Of a DNA stretch of 64,000 nt, positions 58,701 to 64,000 are shown in pieces. The stretch covers positions 3,838,424 to 3,902,423 of the forward strand of contig NC_066544.1 of NCBI RefSeq assembly GCF_024679095.1, in the 5' to 3' direction. Source of the DNA: Eriocheir sinensis. Taxonomy: Eukaryota > Arthropoda > Malacostraca > Decapoda > Varunidae. Position numbers and translations under genes: made by a program. Below the pieces are notes generated by a model, which had not been told where the DNA came from, ran no database searches, and saw only the letters and a list, made by a program, of their open reading frames with translations. Position 1 is the stretch's first letter. Each line of letters opens with the position of its first letter.

Positions 58701-60570
58701 GCAATAGGACGGTAGTTTGAGGGATTGGAGCGGTCACCCTTCTTAGGTACAGGCTGTATGAAGGCATACTTCCAGCAAGAAGGAAAGGTAGATGTTGACA
58801 GGCAGAGGCGAAAGAGTTTGACCAGGCAGGGTGACAGCACGGAGGCACAGTTTTAAGGACAATAGGAGGCACTCCATCAGGTCCATAAGCCTTCTGAGGA
58901 TTGAGGCCAGAGAGGGCATAGAAAACATCATTTTGAAGAATCTTTATAACAGGCATAAAGGAGTCAGAGGGGGGATGAGTAGGAGGAATATGCCCAGAAT
59001 CGTCCAGAGTGGAGTTTTTAGAAAAAGTTTGAGAGAAGAGTTCAGCCTTAGAGATAGATGAGACGGCAGTGTTGCCGTCAGGACTGAGGAGTGGAGGGAA
59101 AGATGAAGAAGTGAAGTTGGAGGAGATGTTTTTGGCTAGATGCCAGAAGTCACGGGAAGAGTTAGAGAAAGCAAGGTTTTGACATTTTCTATTAATGAAA
59201 GAATTTTTGGTTAGTCGGAGAATAGATTTGGCAGAAATGTAAAGTTCATAATTAGCATTAGTTTGAAGGCTCTGGTATCTTTTGTGAGCTACCTCTCTAT
59301 CATTGACAGCACGAGAACAAGCGTGATTAAACCAAGGCTTTTTAGCGTGAGGAGTAGAGAAAGAACGAGGAATGTATGCCTCCATTCCAGAGACAATCAC
59401 CTCTGTGATGCGCTGAGCACACACAGAGGGGTCTCTATCCTGGAAGCAATAATCATTCCACGGAATGGAAAAGTACATCCTCAGGTCGTCCCACCGAGCT
59501 GAAGCAAAATGCCAGAAGCATCGCCTCTTCGGTGGGTCCAGAGGGTGTACAGGAGCGATAGGACAGGATGCAGAAATAAGATTGTGATCGGAGGAGCCCA
59601 ACGGAGAGAACAGTTTGACAGAATAAGCAGAAGGGTTTGAGGTAAGGAAGAGGTCTAGAATGTTGGGCCGTTTTTTTGTGGTATGTGTCTGTACATTGAG
59701 GTGTGTATGGTGTATTTCGGGTTGTTCCAGTTGATGGAAGGAAGTCCTGTGTTTGGGTTAGTCGCAAAAAAGTCAGTGCTGAAAGCAGTTAGGTCTTGTT
59801 TGATCATGTCTAAGCCAGCCCTTGAAAAAAGGAAAATCTGTTTGGGTCTCTGTTTGTCTAATCGGTCGGAGGTCAGCGTCAACGATGAGTATGTCGTGGT
59901 CACCAAGTCCTGGAACAACCTGAGTGTTTGTTATATTAAGAATGTTGTTGGTGAAAAAAGGTCAAGTGTATGTACTGTGGCCAGCGGGGCGTGTTACAGT
60001 AGGTGTTCGTGTTAGCTGGAGTACTGTTTGTGAGTGAAAATGTATTTATGATGTCAACGAATGTGTCGTGCATGTAGCTGGCGTCTGTTTGTGTGGGGAA
60101 TAATGAGGTTGGGGGCGTCAGCATCGAGAGGGTCAAATGGAGATATTGCAGTCCAGTCAATGTCAGGGAGGTTGAAATCACCCGCGATCCAGATGTGTTT
60201 GTCTGCCTGTATGTGTGAAGGGAAATTTGAAGGTTGTGTAGTCTTATTAGTAGAAGGCGGTCTGTAAAAAGCAGCAATAAGAAGAGATTTACAGTTGAAG
60301 GTTTGTAACTGGACCCAGGTGATTTCGCAGTCTGTGTCGAGGTCAGGCCTATGCTTAACACAAAGACCCGGCTTGGTGGCGATGGTAACACCGTCACCTT
60401 TGCCGAGGTCTGTCGGGCGGTCTATACGGAATACTGTCATGCTAAAGGGGGGAGGGAAAGACTCACTACTGTCAACGTCTGGGGTCAACCAAGTCTCTGT
60501 CCCTACTATTATGTCAAGGTTATGTATAGTAATTAAGTGGTGCAATTGGGCTATTTTATTTTTCATGCTA
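55787..60570 (-). pseudogene. LINE family E: endonuclease and RT, split by insertion
   Basis: Endonuclease on 60566-59672: DIIVGTETWLTPDVDSSESF (catalytic Glu), LGKGDGVTIATKPGLC, IAGDFNLPDIDWTAI (Asp). The linker and RT continue on 57280-55787: PWFSRDLRRQHCKKQRLYRR, KSTGPDNIPAFILKSIAPIL, ANINPLFKTGDRTDPANYRP, FAKAFDKVTHKR, then an abrupt jump near 56350-56380 to LRRNLHNCTPDIKRIAYDTL, RPTLEYCSTVWDPYTHRNID and RDWNSLPHQIFDCGTIDSFR. The palm with the catalytic box is missing, an internal deletion. Frame changes near 60100, 59920 and 56560. The group looks CR1/Jockey-like. Interrupted by the Jockey-like A2 copy. Confidence 0.8.
57282..59671 (-). pseudogene. Jockey-like LINE family A, copy A2, inserted in LINE E
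   Basis: 5' truncated inside the endonuclease (starts at the [12 protein letters not shown] region, keeps GSSDHNLIS). It then has the linker ([20 protein letters not shown]), the RT entry motif [60 protein letters not shown], catalytic HSYADDSTLHYS, SDWGKKNLVSFNASKTQFLH, LGLSLTQNLIWKLHI and AQLLSIYRGLVRPRMEYASH. The 3' UTR ends in poly(A) (T23 at about 57284-57306). Frame changes near 58560 and 58840 and one short deletion break it. The 3' orientation and poly(A) are as expected for target-primed integration. Confidence 0.85.
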
Positions 60571-60599
60571 CGAAAGTTTATTGTAAGTAATCGGAGGGA

Positions 60600-61640
60600 A
60601 GTGTGGTTATGATGTGGTGGTAGAGGAAGTGAAGGGAGAGGTGAGGAAGGTGAAGATACAGAAGAAACTATTTTAAAGTTTTTGTTTATGGATTCATTAT
60701 TCCATTTTCAATGTCCTCAATCATATAGACATGTAAGAGGGACCTCATCAGACCTAGTTAAACATGGCGGAGTGGGAACGCTCGTATATACAACATTCAT
60801 ACACACAGCGACTTTGTGGACCAGCAATAGAACTACATCGCATATAAAAATGAGATATCAACATATATATCAATTAAAATTTTATATATCACCTGATGCT
60901 CACGTGGACTATATCAGCTATTATAAGAAGAGGAGGGAGCAGGCAAGGAATGGAAAGTCGGAGTAAGGGGGAAAGGAGGGAGAAAGCGGCGAAGGGAGAG
61001 GTGGGAAGGAAGAGGAAGAGGGAGAAGGGAGGGAGGGAGAGTGAGGGAGGGCGAGTCATCCATTGTCCTAGTGTCGCTCCTTCCCGCCGGACAATCAGGA
61101 TAATGAGGTCGGTTCCACGCTAGATCGAAGCCCACCATTGAGGAGCCTTGAAGACTCTATCAAGGCCGCTGTAAGAACCCCCGCCTCTTTGTGGGCCCTA
61201 AATGACGGCCGTTTGTCAGCTTACACGATGACGCGAGGGTGGGGAGGGAGGAGGAGGAGGAGGAGGACAGGAGGAGGAGAAAGAGGTGGTGGAGGAGGAT
61301 TTAAAAAAAAAAGATGGGATGGAGGAGGAGGAGGAGGAGGAGGGAGGCGTGGGACGAGGCAAGACTATGTAGTGACGAGTTGAGGTGAAAGGATTTTTTT
61401 TTTTTGAGAGAGAAAGAGAAAGAGTACAGAAACAACTCTAAAATATAAAAACACGAAATAAAAAAATGAAAACCTCCAGTAAGACAAAAGACAACGAATG
61501 TAAAGAAGAAAAAAAAAGTAAAATTCAACACCCAAAAGAAGAATTAAAACACACAATGCCACTCACGCTCCTTAGTAACGTGTCCTCACCAACTCCGCTA
61601 ATGAAGAGTGACAAAGCTTTCTTTTATCAACGCTTTTTTT
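60600..61640. other. No assigned gene; purine-rich patches
   Basis: GGA/GAA-rich sequence at 60925-61050 and 61235-61350; frames are composition artefacts. Confidence 0.5.
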
Positions 61641-61700
61641 TTTTTCTCTACCTGGCTCTGGAGGACACAGGGGTTGGTAATGTCGGACGCTTCCATCTCA

Positions 61701-62220
61701 CACATCACCTATATCCAAAGACCGAGGAGATCAGTGGGGTTCTAATGAGTGTTATTTTAGATTCATGGTACAGAAGAAGGGTTAAACTACCAGAAGGGTC
61801 ATAAAACTACCCCTGAAAATTCCGAAAACTCCTATGAAAGTCTTGTCAAATATGTGCGCTTGGACCACCTCTCATATCACCTATATCCAAAGACCAAGAA
61901 GGAGATCAGTGGGGTTCTAATGAGTTTTTTTTTTTTTATATTCATGGTACAGAAGAACGGTTAAACTACCAGAAGGGTCATAAAACTACCCCTGGAAATG
62001 CCCAAAACTCCTAGGAAAGTCTTGTCAAATATGTGTGTTTGGACCACCACTCACATCACCCATTTCCAAAGATCGAGAATTAAATCAGTCGGGTTTCAAT
62101 GAGTGTTCTTTTAGATTCAGGAGACAGAAGAAGAGTTAAACTACCAGAAGGGTCATAAAACTACTCATGGAAATGCCCCAAACTCCTATGAAAGTCTCGT
62201 CTAATATGTGAGCTTGGGCG
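61701..62220 (+). repeat. Three-copy tandem repeat, ~172-179 bp
   Basis: Units start at about 61701, 61873 and 62052 with CA(C/T)ATCACC-AT-TCCAAAGA. Each contains GGGTT(C/T)(C/T)AATGAGT, GTTAAACTACCAGAAGGGTC, ATAAAACTAC and CTATGAAAGTC. Identity is high between units 1 and 2. Unit 2 has a T12 expansion at about 61926. Confidence 0.9.
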
Positions 62221-64000
62221 GAGAAATGTTTAAAAAATAGAACCCGGGGACACAAAACCCATCCCGCCCACCTTCACCGATACACCTTTTACCTGTCCCT
62301 GTGAGTCACTTCCGGCCGGCTTTGATTTAAGGGGAAAACAAAGGGTGAGTGACTTTTTTTCCCTCCCTCTTCAGCCTCACTCCCTCCCTCTATCACATTT
62401 GCCTTTCTTCCTTTCTTCTTTTTTCTTTCATCCTTTCTTTTTTTATCCATAAGGGGAATGGATGGCTTATTAGCGACCGCAGGAGAGGAGACAAAGATGA
62501 GGAGGGAGGGACGTTCAATTTAGGAGAGAGGTTGATGGGAGAAGGGAGAGAGGAAGGGGTGGAGGGGTGGAGGGAAGGAAGGAGGCGTGGGAGTGAGATT
62601 GGCATGAAGGGTGATGGCGTGAAGGAAGGAGGGAATAGTAGAGGGAAGGGGAGATGGAGGGAAGTGCGTAAGGGCTATAAGGGAGGAAGAATGGTGCGAA
62701 AGGTGGAGGGAAGGAGGAAGGAAGGGAAAGATGGAGGAAGGGTGAAAGGGAAGGGTAGGGTTAATAGTGTAGATGATGGAGGGAAAAAGGAATGGAGAGA
62801 AGGAGGAAAGGTAAAAGGGTAAGGGGGGTTGAACACTGAAAGATGGAGGAAAAAAGTAAAGAGTGGGAGTGATGGAGTTATAATAGTGTGAAGGATAGAG
62901 GGAAGAAGGGAGGGATTGATTCATGGAGGGGGTGGGGTGTAAAAGAAAGCGAGGTGGAAAGGGTAGAGGGAGACATGGAAGAATGGGGAGATAAAGGAGA
63001 AATGATGATGGTGATGAATGAATGGCATGAGGGAATGATGGAGTGAGTAAAGGTAAATAACAAAAAAAGGTAAGATGATAATATTCTGGGATAGATATGA
63101 AGGGAAATTTGTGACGTGGTGAGGGGTGTAGGGGAGAGAGGCTCAAGTTTGACAGTCCTCCTCCTCCTACTACTACTACTACTGCTACTACTACTACTAT
63201 CAAACATTTCTATAATATTCTTAACTAAACAACTAAACTCAATATTTCCAACTAAAACAAACCTGAAACTGTAAATGAGAGGTGAGAGAGAAAAATATAC
63301 TTGCTGAGAAAGACGCGGCGCAGGTAAGAACATTTATCAGATCAGGTGACAAAAAAATAACGACTCTGACAGAAAGTAATCGAAGCAATAAACACACTCA
63401 AGGGGGGAAAGGAGAAAAAAGAAAAAAAAAAAAACTTCATTTGTGTGTCGGGGATTCACATGTCACTCGAACCGGATTAAAAGAATCAACCGAACATTTT
63501 CTCCTCCTTTTTTATCTCCCTTTCTCTCCCTCCCTCTCCTCCCTCTATATCCCTCCCTCCCTCCCCCAGCCTTCTCTTTCTCCCCGTTCAAAAAAACAGG
63601 ACACAAGACAAAGACTCTTACATACATCACACATAAAAGCTTAAATCCCTTACATTACTCTTTTTCACTGTCATACTGAGCCCTCTTAGCACATGCCTCT
63701 TCCTCCTTGCCCTCCTTCTTTCCCTCCTTACCTCCCTCCATTCCCTCCCTCCTATCTCTCCCTCCCTCTCTTCCCTCTTTCTTTCCCTTTACCCTCCCCC
63801 TCACCCCTCCTCCCTTCGTCCCGTGTCCCTCCCTCTCTCCATCCCTTCTTATCCCTCCCTTCGTCTCCGTCACAAAATAATGTTACGTTAAGACACAGTA
63901 ATTAGGATACAAGGATAATGAGAGTTTTCGCGTACTTTTAATTACTCACGCGCGCCCGTCCTGGCCCTATAGCTTATGCATAACCCGGCGCGGCTCCCAG
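62221..64000. other. Low-complexity purine and pyrimidine stretches
   Basis: 62470-63060 is purine-rich on the plus strand (GGAGG/GAAGG words); 63490-63880 is pyrimidine-rich; a (CTA)n run is at about 63165-63200. The frames here come from composition. No gene recognised. Confidence 0.6.

Noticed and set aside
62349..63203. Long Gly/Arg/Glu-rich and Ser/Pro/Leu-rich frames on opposite strands
   Set aside because: They mirror a purine-rich strand; no domain, no codon signal.

Overview
This is a non-coding-dominated eukaryotic window, and almost all of it is transposon-derived. The best guess at source is an arthropod, most likely a decapod crustacean. The evidence is long (CT)n, (CA)n, (AT)n and trinucleotide microsatellites, an interstitial array of the arthropod telomere repeat TTAGG, tRNA-derived SINEs, and CR1-, Jockey- and Nimb-like LINE families of the kind that crowd crab and shrimp genomes. 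Two 100-base N blocks are scaffold gaps. No intact host gene and no rRNA, functional tRNA or CRISPR array was found. The species cannot be named from the sequence.

Layout. 1-5950 (-): a decayed Gypsy/errantivirus-like retroelement (env-like, integrase, RNase H, RT, protease, gag), split by a 346-bp insertion with a 12-bp target duplication. 6060-6319 (+): the tail of another Gypsy pol. 6460-13290: a mosaic of LINE fragments, a SINE and a two-part LINE. 13300-17720: a CR1 relic interrupted by a hAT-type element (8-bp duplication, itself carrying a SINE) and by a 2.5-kb TTAA-flanked element. 18200-26680: two copies of an unclassified repeat, a CR1 copy, a nearly complete Jockey-like ORF2 and further LINE pieces. 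28350-35370: PIF/Harbinger remains, namely transposase pieces in opposite orientations, a three-exon Myb/SANT-like gene and a possible terminal repeat. 38190-42550: a Penelope-like RT piece and a CR1-like LINE broken by two bounded DNA elements. 42560-50800: three members of one CR1-like family (one with a 594-codon uninterrupted frame) and another FADD-type LINE, all sitting in microsatellites. 51280-53095: 1.8 kb of one-sided pyrimidine tract. 54058-54520: TTAGG array plus a large hairpin. 55787-60570: one LINE split by insertion of another. 61700-62220: a three-copy tandem repeat; the rest to 64000 is low-complexity.

The genes here do not form a pathway. The value of the window is its stratigraphy: at least six insertions can be delimited to the base or nearly so by target-site duplications or by resuming reading frames, which gives relative ages. 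The most unusual patterns are the repeated placement of one CR1-like family against pyrimidine microsatellites in a constant orientation, the TTAA element with internal inverted repeats, an element carrying arrays of AGGTCA half-sites, and the unclassified (CT)n-to-(ATG)n repeat. All family names rest on motif recognition by eye, without database searches.
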